Below, one piece after another: positions 33,517-45,075 of a stretch of 64,000 nt of DNA. How positions within the stretch are numbered: the first letter of the stretch is position 1; each line of letters opens with the position of its first letter. Source of the stretch: Actinomycetota bacterium. GTDB taxonomy: Bacteria > Actinomycetota > Actinomycetes > Nanopelagicales > Nanopelagicaceae. Both the position numbers and the translations under genes were made by a program. Below the pieces are notes generated by a model. It worked only from the letters and a program-made list of their open reading frames with translations. It did no database searches and was not told the origin of the DNA. The stretch is taken from positions 62,001 through 126,000 of the forward strand of contig WLPU01000002.1 of assembly GCA_009698615.1 (NCBI GenBank), in the 5' to 3' direction.

Positions 33517-34944
33517 TTACGCGTTTAAATTTGTCATCACATGCTTGATTCGGGTGTAATCCTCAAATCCATAACCCGAAAGATCCTTCCCGTAGCCGCT
33601 CTTTTTGAACCCACCATGAGGCATCTCGGCCACGATGGGGATATGCGTATTAATCCATACGGTTCCAAAATCAAAGGCCCTGGACAGTCGCATTGCCCGC
33701 CCATGATCGCGAGTCCACACACTCGAGGCCAAACCATAGTCAACACCGTTAGCAAAAGAGATTGCTTCTTCTTCAGTATTAAATTTTTGAACCGTGATAA
33801 CTGGTCCAAAAATTTCATTTTGGATCATCTCATCGTCTTGCTTCAAATCCGCCACAAGGGTTGGTGGATAGAAAAATCCTGGTTGAGCTAATGTCTTGCC
33901 CCCGGCCAACACTCGTGCATGGGATGGAGCCCGATCCACAAATCCGGCTACACGGGCTAATTGATTGGCATTGTTCACTGGTCCAATGAAAACATCTTCA
34001 TGAGGCATGCCGATCGCAATCTTATTTTTGGCTTGATCACTCAAGAGTGCAACCATCTCGTCATAAACACCTGCTTGAACCAATACTCGAGTTGCAGCTG
34101 TGCAATCTTGTCCAGAATTGAAATATCCTGCGATAGCAATTGCTTCAGCTGCCGATTCAAGATTGGCATCATCGAAAACAACTACTGGCGCTTTTCCACC
34201 TAACTCAAGGTGTACTCGCTTCAACTGTGTCGATGCAGCCGATGCCACTTCCATGCCTGCTCGCACTGAACCAGTAATTGAAACCATTGCTGGAGTTTTG
34301 TGGTCAATGAGTGCTCGTCCCGTACCGCGTTCTCCGCATACAACGTTGAACACGCCCTCTGGTAAGAACTCTGACATCACCTTGGCCATGAATACTGTTG
34401 AGGCTGGAGTTGTATCACTTGGCTTAAGGACAACTGTATTTCCGGCGGCGATTGCAGGTGCCCACTTCCATACCGCCATCATCATTGGGTAATTCCATGG
34501 AGTCACTTGTGCGCATACGCCTATTGGCTCTCGGCGAATAAAAGATGTCATCCCGTGCATGTACTCGCCAGCTGACTTTCCTTCAAGATTTCGTGCGGCT
34601 CCGGCAAAAAAACGAATCTGGTCGATCATCGGAGGAATTTCCTCCGACATTGTCACAGCAATTGGTTTACCGGTATTGCGACTTTCAATGGCAACAATTT
34701 CATCGGCACGCGATTCGAGCGCATCTGCAATTTTGAGAATTGCGCGTTGACGCTCGCTGGGGGTCGAATCTCTCCATCCAACGAATGCATTGGATGCTGC
34801 TTTCATTGCCTTATCTACATCTGCTGCATTTGAATTTGGCGCTGTTGCATACACTTTGCCCGTCGATGGATCAGTTAATGAGGAGATTTCTCCAGATGTG
34901 CTGGGTACTTCGGCTCCATTAATAAAATTGGAAAGCGCTTCCAT
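33517..34944 (-). CDS. NAD-dependent aldehyde dehydrogenase (gamma-aminobutyraldehyde dehydrogenase-like)
   Basis: 475 aa; LELGGKAPVVVFDDA, GYFNSGQDCTAATR; polyamine context. Confidence 0.9.
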   Translation of the reverse strand: MEALSNFINGAEVPSTSGEISSLTDPSTGKVYATAPNSNAADVDKAMKAASNAFVGWRDSTPSERQRAILKIADALESRADEIVAIESRNTGKPIAVTMSEEIPPMIDQIRFFAGAARNLEGKSAGEYMHGMTSFIRREPIGVCAQVTPWNYPMMMAVWKWAPAIAAGNTVVLKPSDTTPASTVFMAKVMSEFLPEGVFNVVCGERGTGRALIDHKTPAMVSITGSVRAGMEVASAASTQLKRVHLELGGKAPVVVFDDANLESAAEAIAIAGYFNSGQDCTAATRVLVQAGVYDEMVALLSDQAKNKIAIGMPHEDVFIGPVNNANQLARVAGFVDRAPSHARVLAGGKTLAQPGFFYPPTLVADLKQDDEMIQNEIFGPVITVQKFNTEEEAISFANGVDYGLASSVWTRDHGRAMRLSRAFDFGTVWINTHIPIVAEMPHGGFKKSGYGKDLSGYGFEDYTRIKHVMTNLNA

Positions 34945-35029
34945 GACTATCCCTTTCGACGTGAAGTGGTAAAGGCGAGAGTACGCCCAGATGAGCGTGA
35001 TGGAAAGTTATCGCAACTATCATTGCTCC

Positions 35030-36358
35030 ATGAGCGATCGCACCCCAGTGTGGTGGGCCATGGTGGATCGTCCAAAACTTTCCTCATCGACCACTCACTC
35101 CTTGGGCCAGATGTGGGATGTTGTCATCATCGGCGCAGGATTTAGCGGACTCTGGACTGCGCACCATCTCATTAAAGGCAATCCGAATTTGAAGATTGCC
35201 ATTCTTGAAAAAAACCTCGTGGGTTCTGGAGCAAGCGGCCGAAATGGCGGCTGGGTCTCAGCGTTATATCCGGCACCCGATGAAACCTTACTCAGAAAAT
35301 CCAACACCGTTGCGGTCAAGAATTTACATCACCAACTCAGAAATTCTATCGATGAGATCGGCACTTTTGCGGCAGAGAACAATATTGATTGCGGTTTTCA
35401 TAAAGGTGGAACGTTGGTGATTGCAACTAATGTAGGACAAGAACGGCGCCTCCGCGAGCATATGAGCGACGAGGAAGTGATTCTTGACGCTCAACAAACG
35501 CGAGCCCGAATCAACATGAATGGATCTCGCATTTCTATGTTTTCTCCTCATTGCGCCGCGATAAATCCAGCGGCATTGGTTGTTGGCCTGGCTGCCTCCT
35601 TAGAAAAAAAAGGTGTAGTAATTTTCGAAAACACAGCGGCAGACTTATCATCGGATAAAAGGGTCTGGGCCAAGGGTGTTGAATTGAAAGCGGGCGCCGT
35701 AGTACGCGCGATGGAGGCCTATCACTCTGGGACTCGGGATCAAATTCCAATCTACTCATTGATGATTGCGACAGAACCCTTGCCACTTGAAGTCTTCGAT
35801 GAGATTGGAATCAACAATCGTGAAACTTTTGCAGATGCTTCTTTTCTCATAAATTACGCGCAACGCACCGCCGATAATCGACTAGCGATTGGTGGCCGTG
35901 GCGCCCCATATGTTCTTGGTTCTCGGCGAAAAGATTCACGTGAAAATTTTCAGCAGATTCATAAGAAGTTAGAGTCCATGGCGCGGCAATGGTTTCCGAT
36001 ACTCGATCACCACACTTTCACTCATCATTGGGGAGGCGCTGTGGGTGTCACTCGCGATTGGGCCCCCTATCTGAGGTGGGATGGTCGCTATGCCGAACTC
36101 GGCGGATATGTCGGTGATGGAGTTACCTTGTCATACCTTGTGGCGGCAGCGACTGCAGATTTGATTTGCGGCAATACAACAGTACGTACCACGTTGCCCT
36201 TTGTTGGATGGACAAATCCACTGTGGGAATTAGAGCCGGCAAGGTTCTTGGCTATCAACTCAGCTATTGCGCTTTCGAGTGTTGCTGACGCAGAAGAGAA
36301 ATGGACCGGAAAGCCAAGTTTGGTTATGAAAGCGCTCTCCCCCATAATCGGCAAATGA
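35030..36358 (+). CDS. FAD-dependent oxidoreductase (PuuB-like), second paralogue
   Basis: VVIIGAGFSGLWTAHHL and GASGRNGGW; start at 35030 (MSDRTPVWW) favoured over track 34991 because of a TATCAT box 6 nt upstream. Confidence 0.82.
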   Translation: MSDRTPVWWAMVDRPKLSSSTTHSLGQMWDVVIIGAGFSGLWTAHHLIKGNPNLKIAILEKNLVGSGASGRNGGWVSALYPAPDETLLRKSNTVAVKNLHHQLRNSIDEIGTFAAENNIDCGFHKGGTLVIATNVGQERRLREHMSDEEVILDAQQTRARINMNGSRISMFSPHCAAINPAALVVGLAASLEKKGVVIFENTAADLSSDKRVWAKGVELKAGAVVRAMEAYHSGTRDQIPIYSLMIATEPLPLEVFDEIGINNRETFADASFLINYAQRTADNRLAIGGRGAPYVLGSRRKDSRENFQQIHKKLESMARQWFPILDHHTFTHHWGGAVGVTRDWAPYLRWDGRYAELGGYVGDGVTLSYLVAAATADLICGNTTVRTTLPFVGWTNPLWELEPARFLAINSAIALSSVADAEEKWTGKPSLVMKALSPIIGK

Positions 36359-37221
36359 ACGCGATCCGAAGGAGATATGGATCTCTCATCTTGGCTGGAA
36401 TCTTTTTTGGGACTACTGGTACCGCCCAAGCATTAGGACCTGATGGAATCTCGGCAATGGCAGTAGGAAGCGCGCGACTAATATTCGGCGCTGCACTCTT
36501 GTGGGCATTTGCTCTGGCGAGTGCGAAAAATTCCATGAAAACTCTGGTCAAAATTGGCTCAGTTGATCTCTGGCTAGCAGCTCTAGGGATGGCTCTGTAT
36601 CAATTAACTTTTTTTGGCGCAGTCAGAAGTACAGGTGTTGCGATAGGCACCGTCACCGCTTTGGGATGTGCACCAGCCCTCACTGGCATTATTGCTTTCA
36701 TTATCAGTCGAGAGAGACCATCGCGAAGTTGGTTTATTGCAACCATCATCACCACGATAGGTATTGTTTTCTTGGCTAGCGCCAAGGGGTTTACGCATTT
36801 CAATGGTATTGGCTTTGCACTTGCAATTTGTGCTAGCGCTTCGTACTCCCTATTTGCTGTGGTGACAAAACGGGCACTACAAAGTGGGGCGCAGATTGCC
36901 GATTCTTTAGCAAAGGTTTTTGGTTTAGCCGCACTCATCGCTCTTCCTTTCCTCTTCACTGGCGGAATCCAAACAATTGTCACGGTTGACGGGCTTTTGA
37001 TGATCGGTTGGTTGGGTCTCATTCCTACCGCCTTGGCGTATGTGTTGTACTCCTACGGTCTCCACGGAGTGCCTGCAAGTACCGCCTCGACACTCATTCT
37101 TGCCGAACCGGCAACGGCGACCATCTTGGCATCCGTAGTTCTCAATGAAAGTTTGCTGACAAGAAGTTGGATTGGAATTGCAGTAGTCAGCGCGGGGCTC
37201 TTGTATCTATCCCGCAGCTAG
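36355..37221 (+). CDS. EamA/DMT family transporter
   Basis: Multi-TM protein; likely start MNAIRRRYGSL at 36355 with ATGA overlap to upstream gene. Confidence 0.88.
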   Translation: MNAIRRRYGSLILAGIFFGTTGTAQALGPDGISAMAVGSARLIFGAALLWAFALASAKNSMKTLVKIGSVDLWLAALGMALYQLTFFGAVRSTGVAIGTVTALGCAPALTGIIAFIISRERPSRSWFIATIITTIGIVFLASAKGFTHFNGIGFALAICASASYSLFAVVTKRALQSGAQIADSLAKVFGLAALIALPFLFTGGIQTIVTVDGLLMIGWLGLIPTALAYVLYSYGLHGVPASTASTLILAEPATATILASVVLNESLLTRSWIGIAVVSAGLLYLSRS

Positions 37222-37224
37222 TTT

Positions 37225-38889
37225 TTAAAAAAGCCCCACAACTTTTCCATTAATGTAATCCACTCGCTCACTCGATGGAACCTTGGGTAAGCCCGGCATT
37301 GTCATGATTTCTCCACAAATAAGAACAATGAATTCTGCCCCAGCGGAGAGCTTAACTTCACGAATATTGAGGGAATGGCCACGCGGGGCGCCACGAAGCG
37401 CTGCATCGGTTGAGAATGAGTACTGGGTTTTCGCAATGCAAATAGGGAAATGACCGTATCCAGTATTTTGTAACTCTTCAATACGTGCCTGCACCTTTGA
37501 GTCGGCTGTTACTTCCTTGGCGCCATAAATCTTTGTTGCAACTGCGTTGACCTTCTCCCACAACGTTGCGCTATCTGGATAAGCGAAGTTCACCTTCTTT
37601 GGCTCCTCGCACAGTTGTATGACAACTTTGGCTAGCTGCGTGGCACCTGCTCCACCATCTACCCAATGCGTGGACAGCACAATCTTCAAACCGAGGGCTT
37701 GGACTTTATTGATGAGGAAATTAATTTCTTCTTGGGTGTCAGATGAGAATTGGTTAATACAGACAACCAGCGGAATGTTAAAAACATCCCTCATGTTCTT
37801 TGCGTGTTGTTCTAGATTCACAACGCCGGCTTCTAAAGCCACTAAGTTTTCTTCGGTGATTGTTTTAATATCGGCTCCGCCGTGGAATTTAATGGCTCGA
37901 ACCGTTGCCACTAAGACGCATGCATCCGGCATGAGGCCGGATTTTCTACATTTAATGTCAATGAACTTTTCTGCCCCTAAATCTGCACCAAAGCCTGCCT
38001 CGGTAACCACATAATCTGCAAGCTTCATCGCTGCCGTTGTCGAAACTACCGAATTACATCCATGGGCAATATTTGCAAAGGGTCCGCCATGAACAAAAGC
38101 AGGAGTGTTCTCCAAAGTTTGTACTAGGTTCGGCGCGAAAGCATCCTTCAAAATGACAGTCATCGCTCCATGAGCGTTGAGATCACTTGCTAGGACGGGT
38201 TTTTTGCTAACGGTGTAGGCAACGACAATCTTGCCTAAACGTTCCTTAAGATCTTCGATTGATGTAGCTAGACAGAAGATTGCCATGATCTCGGATGCGA
38301 CAACGATGTCAAAGCCGTCGCTGCGTGGATACCCATTTCCTACTCCGCCCAAAGAGGAAACTATTTCGCGAAGTGCGCGATCATTCATATCTACAACGCG
38401 TTTCCAGGTGACTCGACGTGAATCAATAGCGAGCACATTTCCATGATAAATGTGATTATCGATAAGCGCAGCCAGAAGATTATTTGCAAGTGCTATCGCA
38501 CCAAAATCGCCAGTGAAATGAAGATTGATATCTTCCATTGGAACGACCTGGGAATAACCCCCGCCTGCTGCCCCGCCTTTCATCCCAAAAACTGGTCCAA
38601 GAGATGGCTCACGCAAGCAGATCATTGCATCCTTGCCGATCTTGCGAAGTGCATCGCCTAGTCCAACTGTTGTGGTCGTCTTGCCTTCACCTGCTGGAGT
38701 TGGACTCATTGCCGTCACTAAAATCAACTTGCTTGTGGGGCGATCAGGCAATGAGGCTAAATACTTTAATGAAACCTTGGCTTTGTAATGCCCGTATGGC
38801 TCAAGGTGATGTGATTCGATTCCTAGATCGCTACCAATTTCTACAATTGTTTTTAACGTTGCAGCTTGAGCGATTTCTAAATCTGACAC
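37225..38889 (-). CDS. fhs: Formate-tetrahydrofolate ligase
   Basis: 554 aa; [35 protein letters not shown] start. Confidence 0.97.
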   Translation of the reverse strand: MSDLEIAQAATLKTIVEIGSDLGIESHHLEPYGHYKAKVSLKYLASLPDRPTSKLILVTAMSPTPAGEGKTTTTVGLGDALRKIGKDAMICLREPSLGPVFGMKGGAAGGGYSQVVPMEDINLHFTGDFGAIALANNLLAALIDNHIYHGNVLAIDSRRVTWKRVVDMNDRALREIVSSLGGVGNGYPRSDGFDIVVASEIMAIFCLATSIEDLKERLGKIVVAYTVSKKPVLASDLNAHGAMTVILKDAFAPNLVQTLENTPAFVHGGPFANIAHGCNSVVSTTAAMKLADYVVTEAGFGADLGAEKFIDIKCRKSGLMPDACVLVATVRAIKFHGGADIKTITEENLVALEAGVVNLEQHAKNMRDVFNIPLVVCINQFSSDTQEEINFLINKVQALGLKIVLSTHWVDGGAGATQLAKVVIQLCEEPKKVNFAYPDSATLWEKVNAVATKIYGAKEVTADSKVQARIEELQNTGYGHFPICIAKTQYSFSTDAALRGAPRGHSLNIREVKLSAGAEFIVLICGEIMTMPGLPKVPSSERVDYINGKVVGLF

Positions 38890-38892
38890 TTC

Positions 38893-40038
38893 TTAACCTT
38901 TCGAAACTTCAATTTCGATACTTACGGCTGCGGCCAATTGGCCGCATGCGCCATCAATTTCGCGCCCGCGTGTATCTCGCACCGTCGTAGGGACCCCATA
39001 GCTTTCTAAGATTCGCACAAACTCTGCTTCATCTTCGCGCCTGGAAGCTGTCCATTTAGAGCCTGGCGTTGGATTGAGCGGAATCAAATTAACGTGAGCA
39101 TTACGGTTTTTCAATAAGCGACCCAATAAATCAGCACGCCAGGTTTGATCATTAATATCTCGAATCAGGGCATATTCAATTGAATAACGGCGTCCAGTTT
39201 TTTCTGCATATGCATCGGCTGCCAGAAGAACTTCCTTTACCTTCCAGCGCGAATTAATTGGAACAAGTGTGTCCCGCAGTTCGTCATCGGGTGTGTGAAG
39301 TGAAACCGCCAAGGTAACGGGTAAACCTTCTTGCGTGAGCTTGTCAATTCCGTTGACTAGACCAACTGTTGAAAGCGTGACAGATCGAGCGCTGATGCCT
39401 AGGCCATCAGGCTGTGGGTCTGTAACATTTCGAAGCGTGCGCATCACTGCGTTGTAATTGGCCATCGGCTCACCCATACCCATGAAAACGATGTTGGATA
39501 AGCGTGTAGGGCCACCAGGTAACTCTCCAGATGCACACGCGCGCGCGGCCGCAACGATCTGCTCGGTGATCTCACCTGCTGTGAGGTTTCGAGTTAAGCC
39601 AGCTTGCCCAGTGGCGCAAAATGGACAATCCATTCCGCATCCGGCTTGGGATGAAATACATACCGTGGTGCGATCGGTGTAACGCATCAAAACGCTTTCA
39701 ACAAGAACGCCATCATGAAGGCGCCATAAGTCTTTTCGAGTCATTCCGTTATCGCAGGTAATCGAGCGAACCAAGTCAATTAACTTCGGTGTGAACTGCT
39801 CTGCAAAACTTTCACGCATATCTGCCGGTATATCTGACCAGGTTTGGTGATCTGTAGAAAGATGCGAAAAATAGTGATTAGCAACTTGGCCTGCGCGAAA
39901 AGCTGGTAGTCCCAATTCCTTTGCAAACTCACGCCGCTGATCAGGTGAAAAATCTGCTAGATGGCGAGGGCTCTTCTTCTTGAGTGGAGGTTCATCAAAA
40001 ACTAGATTAATCTCAGTTGGCTTTTCGGGGCGGGTCAT
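38893..40038 (-). CDS. rlmN: Dual-specificity 23S rRNA/tRNA adenine-C2 methyltransferase, radical SAM
   Basis: 381 aa; [19 protein letters not shown]3CX2C cluster; GMGEPMANY. Confidence 0.97.
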   Translation of the reverse strand: MTRPEKPTEINLVFDEPPLKKKSPRHLADFSPDQRREFAKELGLPAFRAGQVANHYFSHLSTDHQTWSDIPADMRESFAEQFTPKLIDLVRSITCDNGMTRKDLWRLHDGVLVESVLMRYTDRTTVCISSQAGCGMDCPFCATGQAGLTRNLTAGEITEQIVAAARACASGELPGGPTRLSNIVFMGMGEPMANYNAVMRTLRNVTDPQPDGLGISARSVTLSTVGLVNGIDKLTQEGLPVTLAVSLHTPDDELRDTLVPINSRWKVKEVLLAADAYAEKTGRRYSIEYALIRDINDQTWRADLLGRLLKNRNAHVNLIPLNPTPGSKWTASRREDEAEFVRILESYGVPTTVRDTRGREIDGACGQLAAAVSIEIEVSKG

Positions 40039-40880
40039 AAGTAACGCTTAACTAGTTCCAGGGTAAGCCAGAGCGCTGGAGCAGAAAGAAGTACTGAATC
40101 TAATCGATCCAGCATTCCGCCATGGCCGGGAAGTAACGAACCCATATCTTTCAAAGATAAGTCGCGCTTCATTGCACTTTCAATGAGGTCTCCACTAGTT
40201 GCCGTGAAGACCACCATGAGGCCGACCGCCGCACCGATCCACCAATGCAAATGCAACCAAAAATGAAAGGTGAGTGAGCCTCCAAGGAGAGTGAAAAATA
40301 TGGAACCGATGAGCCCTTCCCAAGATTTCTTAGGACTAATTTTTGGCACCATAGGATGTTTCCCGAAAAGCACACCCACGAAGTATCCAAAGGTGTCATT
40401 ACATCCCACAAGGATTACAAATGTCATCACCCGACTCAAGCCGTCCTGAGGGCGCGCAAGCAGAATCAAAAAGCCAGCTAGAAACGGAAGATAGATAAGT
40501 GAAAAAGTAGTTGCCGTTGCACTACGAACAAAACCATCAGGCCCTCGAAGAAGTAGGTGGATCAGTAACATTGGTAAAAAAATTGCAGTAGCTACTGCAA
40601 GTCCTGCGACTCCCCCTCGCCAGGTAGCAAAGGTTAATCCGGCTGTGGCAAGTCCTAATGCGGGGGCCGAAATGAATGTCTCTGAATGACCAAAGGCGCG
40701 CGTAATCTCTCGGATCCCAAGGATTACTGCAACACCAACAAGAATTGCAAAAAGTTGACGGTGAAATGCAAGTGCAAACCAGACAAGTGAGACTAAAGAA
40801 AGACTGACTCCAATTGATGGAAGCAATTTCCTGCCTGCTCGCCGATTTATTTCCTCGTTGATTGCGTGTAAGTCGTCCAT
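40035..40880 (-). CDS. cdsA: Phosphatidate cytidylyltransferase
   Basis: C-terminal [28 protein letters not shown] signature; probable start MDDLHAIN at 40880 instead of track 40955, which overlaps frr. Confidence 0.92.
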   Translation of the reverse strand: MDDLHAINEEINRRAGRKLLPSIGVSLSLVSLVWFALAFHRQLFAILVGVAVILGIREITRAFGHSETFISAPALGLATAGLTFATWRGGVAGLAVATAIFLPMLLIHLLLRGPDGFVRSATATTFSLIYLPFLAGFLILLARPQDGLSRVMTFVILVGCNDTFGYFVGVLFGKHPMVPKISPKKSWEGLIGSIFFTLLGGSLTFHFWLHLHWWIGAAVGLMVVFTATSGDLIESAMKRDLSLKDMGSLLPGHGGMLDRLDSVLLSAPALWLTLELVKRYL

Positions 40881-40896
40881 GGAAAGGGTAGAACTC

Positions 40897-41460
40897 TCAA
40901 ACTTCGAGAAGTTCAATCTCCTTGTGCTTGAGCAGGTCATCAATTTTGGAAACATGATCTGAAGTCATCTTCTCGAGATCCTTCTCGCCCCTGGTCAGAT
41001 CATCTTTGCCAATGTCGCCATCTTTTTCCAGTTTTTCAATAGTTTCCTTGGCATGGCGACGGATATTGCGCAACGAGATCTTGGCATCCTCTGCCTTGGT
41101 TCGCACTACCTTGATGTACTCCTTACGACGCTCTTCAGTGAGTTGTGGAAAATTGACGCGGATTACCACGCCATCATTGCCAGGGTTAACGCCCAAATCG
41201 GATTCACGTAGGGCTTTTTCAATCGATGCCATAGCGCCTTTATCAAAGGGAGAAATGATTGCCATGCGAGCTTCGGGAACTTGAAATGAAGCTAGCTGAG
41301 ATAAGGGCGTGAATGTTCCGTAGTAATCCACCATGATCTTGTTAAATAGCGAGGGGTGAGCACGCCCAGTGCGGATTGATGCGAAATCTTCTTTCGCCAC
41401 CTCAAGGGCCTTATCCATCTTTGTATCAGCATCCTTAAGGGTGCCTGCTACATCGCTCAT
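40897..41460 (-). CDS. frr: Ribosome recycling factor
   Basis: 187 aa; ASIRTGRAHPSLFNKIMVDYYGTFTPLSQLASFQVPEAR. Confidence 0.97.
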   Translation of the reverse strand: MSDVAGTLKDADTKMDKALEVAKEDFASIRTGRAHPSLFNKIMVDYYGTFTPLSQLASFQVPEARMAIISPFDKGAMASIEKALRESDLGVNPGNDGVVIRVNFPQLTEERRKEYIKVVRTKAEDAKISLRNIRRHAKETIEKLEKDGDIGKDDLTRGEKDLEKMTSDHVSKIDDLLKHKEIELLEV

Positions 41461-41487
41461 TTCTTACTCCTTTAAATTGTTGAACAG

Positions 41488-42225
41488 TTAGGCGACAAGA
41501 GTGCCGATTACTTCACCGCGTACGGCGCGGGCGATATTTCCATTGACCATCAAATCAAAAACCACCATCGGCAGTTTATTTTCGCGGCAGAGACTAAATG
41601 CGGCAGCGTCAGCAACTGCAAGGGATTTTCTAAGGACATCGTCATAAGAAATCGTGTCGTACTTGACGGCCTTTGAATCTTTCTTTGGGTCGGCAGAATA
41701 AACCCCATCAACACCGCTCTTTGCTAGCAACAAGGCATCTGCACCAATTTCGAGTGCGCGCTGCGCGGCAACGGTATCGGTCGTGAAGAACGGCATTCCA
41801 GCGCCAGCGCCAAATATCACTACACGTCCTTTTTCTAGGTGTCGTATGGCACGGCGTGGAACATACGGCTCGGCAACTTGACCCATTGCAATGGCAGTTT
41901 GAACGCGTGTTTCCATTCCAATTTTTTCAAGGAAATCTTGAAGGGCAAGACAGTTCATCACCGTTCCGAGCATTCCCATGTAGTCAGCACGCGCACGATC
42001 CATGCCTAGTTGCTGCAGTTCAGCTCCACGGAAATAGTTTCCTCCACCAACAACGATCGCAACTTGCACACCAGTGCGAGCAACTTCCGAGATCTGTTTG
42101 GCGACATCTTGAACTACATCGGGATCGACACCAATGCCTTTTTCGCCACCAAAGACTTCGCCGGAAAGTTTAAGGAGCACTCGCCCGTAACTACCTCTAC
42201 TACCGGGCATGAGTGCTCCTTTCAC
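41488..42225 (-). CDS. pyrH: UMP kinase
   Basis: 245 aa; [21 protein letters not shown]. Confidence 0.97.
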   Translation of the reverse strand: MKGALMPGSRGSYGRVLLKLSGEVFGGEKGIGVDPDVVQDVAKQISEVARTGVQVAIVVGGGNYFRGAELQQLGMDRARADYMGMLGTVMNCLALQDFLEKIGMETRVQTAIAMGQVAEPYVPRRAIRHLEKGRVVIFGAGAGMPFFTTDTVAAQRALEIGADALLLAKSGVDGVYSADPKKDSKAVKYDTISYDDVLRKSLAVADAAAFSLCRENKLPMVVFDLMVNGNIARAVRGEVIGTLVA

Positions 42226-42262
42226 GAAACTATCTAGAGTTTAAAGGGCTCTTTGTAAACTC

Positions 42263-43090
42263 TTATTGACCCACGCGGAAGCGATGAAACGCCTTTACGG
42301 CGCTTCCGGCTTCATCGAGAATCTGCTTGACGGTCTTCTTGGCATCCTTTGCGAAAGCTTGCTCGACGAGGCTTACTTCCTTTACGAAACCAGTGACTCG
42401 ACCTTCAACGATTTTTGCCAACGATGCCTCTGGTTTACCCTCGTTGCGAGCGGTTTCTTCAGCCAGACGACGCTCATTTTCAATGAGATCAGCAGGTACA
42501 TCTTCACGATTAACAAAAGAAGGCGCAAAGGCTGCAATGTGCTGAGCGATATCTTTACCCACTCCAATTGCATCCTTAGTAATTTGTACGAGAACTCCCA
42601 CCTGAGGTGGAAGATCTGGGCTGGTGCGGTGAAGGTAAATACCAACTGGCGCTCCATCTAGAACTGCAACACGACGAACTTCGATCTTTTCGCCTAGCGT
42701 TGCATTTCCTTCATCGATCGCATCTTGAACTTTACGACCTGGCTTGATTTCAGATGCTAAGAAGGAATCCACATCTGCAGGCTTTGCCTTGAAGAGATGC
42801 TCGAGCAACTCATCGGCAAGTGCCTGAAAACGCTCGCCCTTGGCCACAAAGTCAGTCTCGCAGTTGAGTTCGAGCATGACCCCTAGGTCGTCTTGAACTT
42901 TTGCAATAACCAAACCGTTTGAGGTCGTACGACCTTCACGCTTTGTCACACCTTTCAAACCCTTAACGCGAATAATCTCTACAGCCTTTTGGAAGTCACC
43001 TTCGGCTTCATCCAAAGCTTTCTTGCAATCGAGCATTCCTGCTGCAGTTGCTTCACGGAGTTTTTTTACATCTTCGGCAGAATACTTCAA
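42263..43090 (-). CDS. tsf: Elongation factor Ts
   Basis: 275 aa; VKKLREATAAGMLDCKKAL. Confidence 0.98.
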   Translation of the reverse strand: MKYSAEDVKKLREATAAGMLDCKKALDEAEGDFQKAVEIIRVKGLKGVTKREGRTTSNGLVIAKVQDDLGVMLELNCETDFVAKGERFQALADELLEHLFKAKPADVDSFLASEIKPGRKVQDAIDEGNATLGEKIEVRRVAVLDGAPVGIYLHRTSPDLPPQVGVLVQITKDAIGVGKDIAQHIAAFAPSFVNREDVPADLIENERRLAEETARNEGKPEASLAKIVEGRVTGFVKEVSLVEQAFAKDAKKTVKQILDEAGSAVKAFHRFRVGQ

Positions 43091-43091
43091 C

Positions 43092-43919
43092 TTATGCCTC
43101 CACTGCAGGTACTACAGCATCAGCAGCGGGTGCAGATGCGCCATCAAGAATTTCTTTCTCCCAATCAGCTAAAGGCTCACCGGCTGCGATTTCTGCAGGA
43201 GCATCAGCTTTAACTTCTTCCTTTACGACATTAGCTGCGCGAGCTTGAAGTCCGGCAGCAATTGCATCAGTAATGACGCGCGTAAGAAGGCCGATTGAGC
43301 GAATTGCATCATCGTTACCAGGGATCTTGAAATCAACTTCGTCTGGATCGCAGTTGGTATCCAAAATTGCGATAACTGGAATACCTAGCTTCTTCGCCTC
43401 TGCTACTGCGAGGTGCTCCTTCTTGGTGTCTACAACCCAGATTGCACTTGGCAACTTGGTCATATTACGAATTCCGTTGAGGTTCTTGTTGAGCTTTTCG
43501 CGTTCGCGGCGAAGAACAAGCAATTCCTTCTTGGTAAGCAACTGATCATTTGCCGTTTCTAGCGCTTCGAGTTCCTTGAGGCGCTGGATACGCTTGTAGA
43601 CAGTTGGAAAATTAGTGAGCATTCCGCCCAACCAGCGCTCGGTGACATATGGCATGCCTACGCGCGCGGATTGCTGAATGATTGGCTCTTGCGCCTGCTT
43701 CTTAGTTCCAACGAAAAGTACGTGGCCACCCTTGGCGACAACGTCTTTTACGAATTCGTAGGCGCTATCAATAAGGCCTAGGGATTGCTGGATATCGATA
43801 ATGTAGATGCCATTGCGCTCTGCAAAAATAAAACGCTTCATCTTTGGATTCCATCGACGAGTCTGGTGTCCGAAATGGACTCCGCTGTCGAGCAGTTCTC
43901 GCATTGTTACAACCGCCAT
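43092..43919 (-). CDS. rpsB: 30S ribosomal protein S2
   Basis: [32 protein letters not shown]; start moved from track 43943 to 43919. Confidence 0.97.
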   Translation of the reverse strand: MAVVTMRELLDSGVHFGHQTRRWNPKMKRFIFAERNGIYIIDIQQSLGLIDSAYEFVKDVVAKGGHVLFVGTKKQAQEPIIQQSARVGMPYVTERWLGGMLTNFPTVYKRIQRLKELEALETANDQLLTKKELLVLRREREKLNKNLNGIRNMTKLPSAIWVVDTKKEHLAVAEAKKLGIPVIAILDTNCDPDEVDFKIPGNDDAIRSIGLLTRVITDAIAAGLQARAANVVKEEVKADAPAEIAAGEPLADWEKEILDGASAPAADAVVPAVEA

Positions 43920-43994
43920 GGCGGCACACTCCTTCTTGCGCAATTTCCGAAGAAATTCGCTCTCGGTTGATGGGCCAACATTGTTGTTGACCCT

Positions 43995-44092
43995 CTAGCA
44001 CCCAAACGCCGACCAGCGAACTGGACCGATATGGCTCTTGCTAGGTGCGTGAAGTCACCACAATTTCCTGATGGTGAATGGTTGTTGTGGTG
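43995..44092 (-). promoter_or_regulatory. Structured rpsB leader
   Basis: CACCACAA(44056-44063)/TTGTGGTG(44085-44092) 8-bp helix and CTAGCA(43995-44000)/TGCTAG(44039-44044) helix in the about 230-nt gap between xerC and rpsB. Confidence 0.45.
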
Positions 44093-44148
44093 CGAGGCAA
44101 ATCCTACCTGAGGAAAGTGAGTGCAAAATCCACTCTTTGAGCGAGCTC

Positions 44149-45066
44149 TTAGGCTCGAGGGTGGGCTTGTTTAAAGGCGCTATGGAGTCTCTGGGCAGAA
44201 ACGTGGGTATATATCTGCGTCGTAGCTAAGGAAGCATGACCCAAAATCTCTTGCACGGTTCGCAAATCGGCTCCGCCTTCCAATAAATGCGTTGCTGCCG
44301 AATGGCGAAGTGCATGAGGTCCCATTCGCTCATAACCCTCTAACGCTTCAAGTGCGTTATAAACAACGGTGCGTACTGTGCGCTGGTCTATTCGCTTGCC
44401 GCGAGCTCCGAGGAATATTGCAGTTCCCGAATCCTTCTTTTCCATCTGAGGTCGCCCATCTTTCAGCCATGCTTGCAGAGCTCTCATAGCAGGATTACCG
44501 ATCGGGATAGTTCTTTCCTTATTACCTTTACCAAGTACGCGAATAGTTTGACGATCGTAATCAATTGATCCACTGTCGAGTCCACATAGTTCTGCTACGC
44601 GAGCACCGCTTGCATACAAGATTTCTACCATCGCACAATCACGCAATGCCATCGCAGTTTCCTCTTCACCTACGCGAGTTGCTAGGGCTTTCATAGCAAG
44701 GGCTGCACTGGGAACATCCAAAACACTGGGCAAACTTCGATGAGCCTTTGGTGTTGCCAAACCTGCGCCTACATCGGAGGTAAGAAGTCCGACTTTCTTT
44801 GCCCACTTTGTAAAAAGCCGAATCGAAACTGCGCGACGAGACAGAGAAGTTCTAGCGCCGCCCTTGACTTGCATTGTGGCAAGCCAAGAACGAATGTGAG
44901 TGAGCTCTAGCGCAGAGATATCGGGCACATGCAAAGTTTCTAAATGCTGAATAAGACTTGCTAAATCTCCCATGTAGGCACGAATACTGTGCAACGCGAG
45001 ATTTCGCTCATTACGTAAATGGGACTCAAATGAAGCAGCAACGCTAGGAAAATCAACAGCTGCCAT
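44149..45066 (-). CDS. xerC: Tyrosine recombinase XerC
   Basis: 305 aa; GPHALRHSAATHLLEGGADLRTVQEILGHASLATTQIYTHV catalytic region; housekeeping context. Confidence 0.93.
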   Translation of the reverse strand: MAAVDFPSVAASFESHLRNERNLALHSIRAYMGDLASLIQHLETLHVPDISALELTHIRSWLATMQVKGGARTSLSRRAVSIRLFTKWAKKVGLLTSDVGAGLATPKAHRSLPSVLDVPSAALAMKALATRVGEEETAMALRDCAMVEILYASGARVAELCGLDSGSIDYDRQTIRVLGKGNKERTIPIGNPAMRALQAWLKDGRPQMEKKDSGTAIFLGARGKRIDQRTVRTVVYNALEALEGYERMGPHALRHSAATHLLEGGADLRTVQEILGHASLATTQIYTHVSAQRLHSAFKQAHPRA

Positions 45067-45075
45067 ATGACAAGG

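Noticed and set aside
36088-37022. Minus-strand ORFs of 113 and 140 aa opposite FAD oxidase and EamA genes
   Set aside because: Shadow ORFs; sequence composition not protein-like and sense genes are clearly coding.
44149-45066. Tyrosine recombinase as a mobile-element integrase
   Set aside because: Looks like housekeeping XerC; conserved core-gene neighbours, no att-like repeats, tRNA or cargo.
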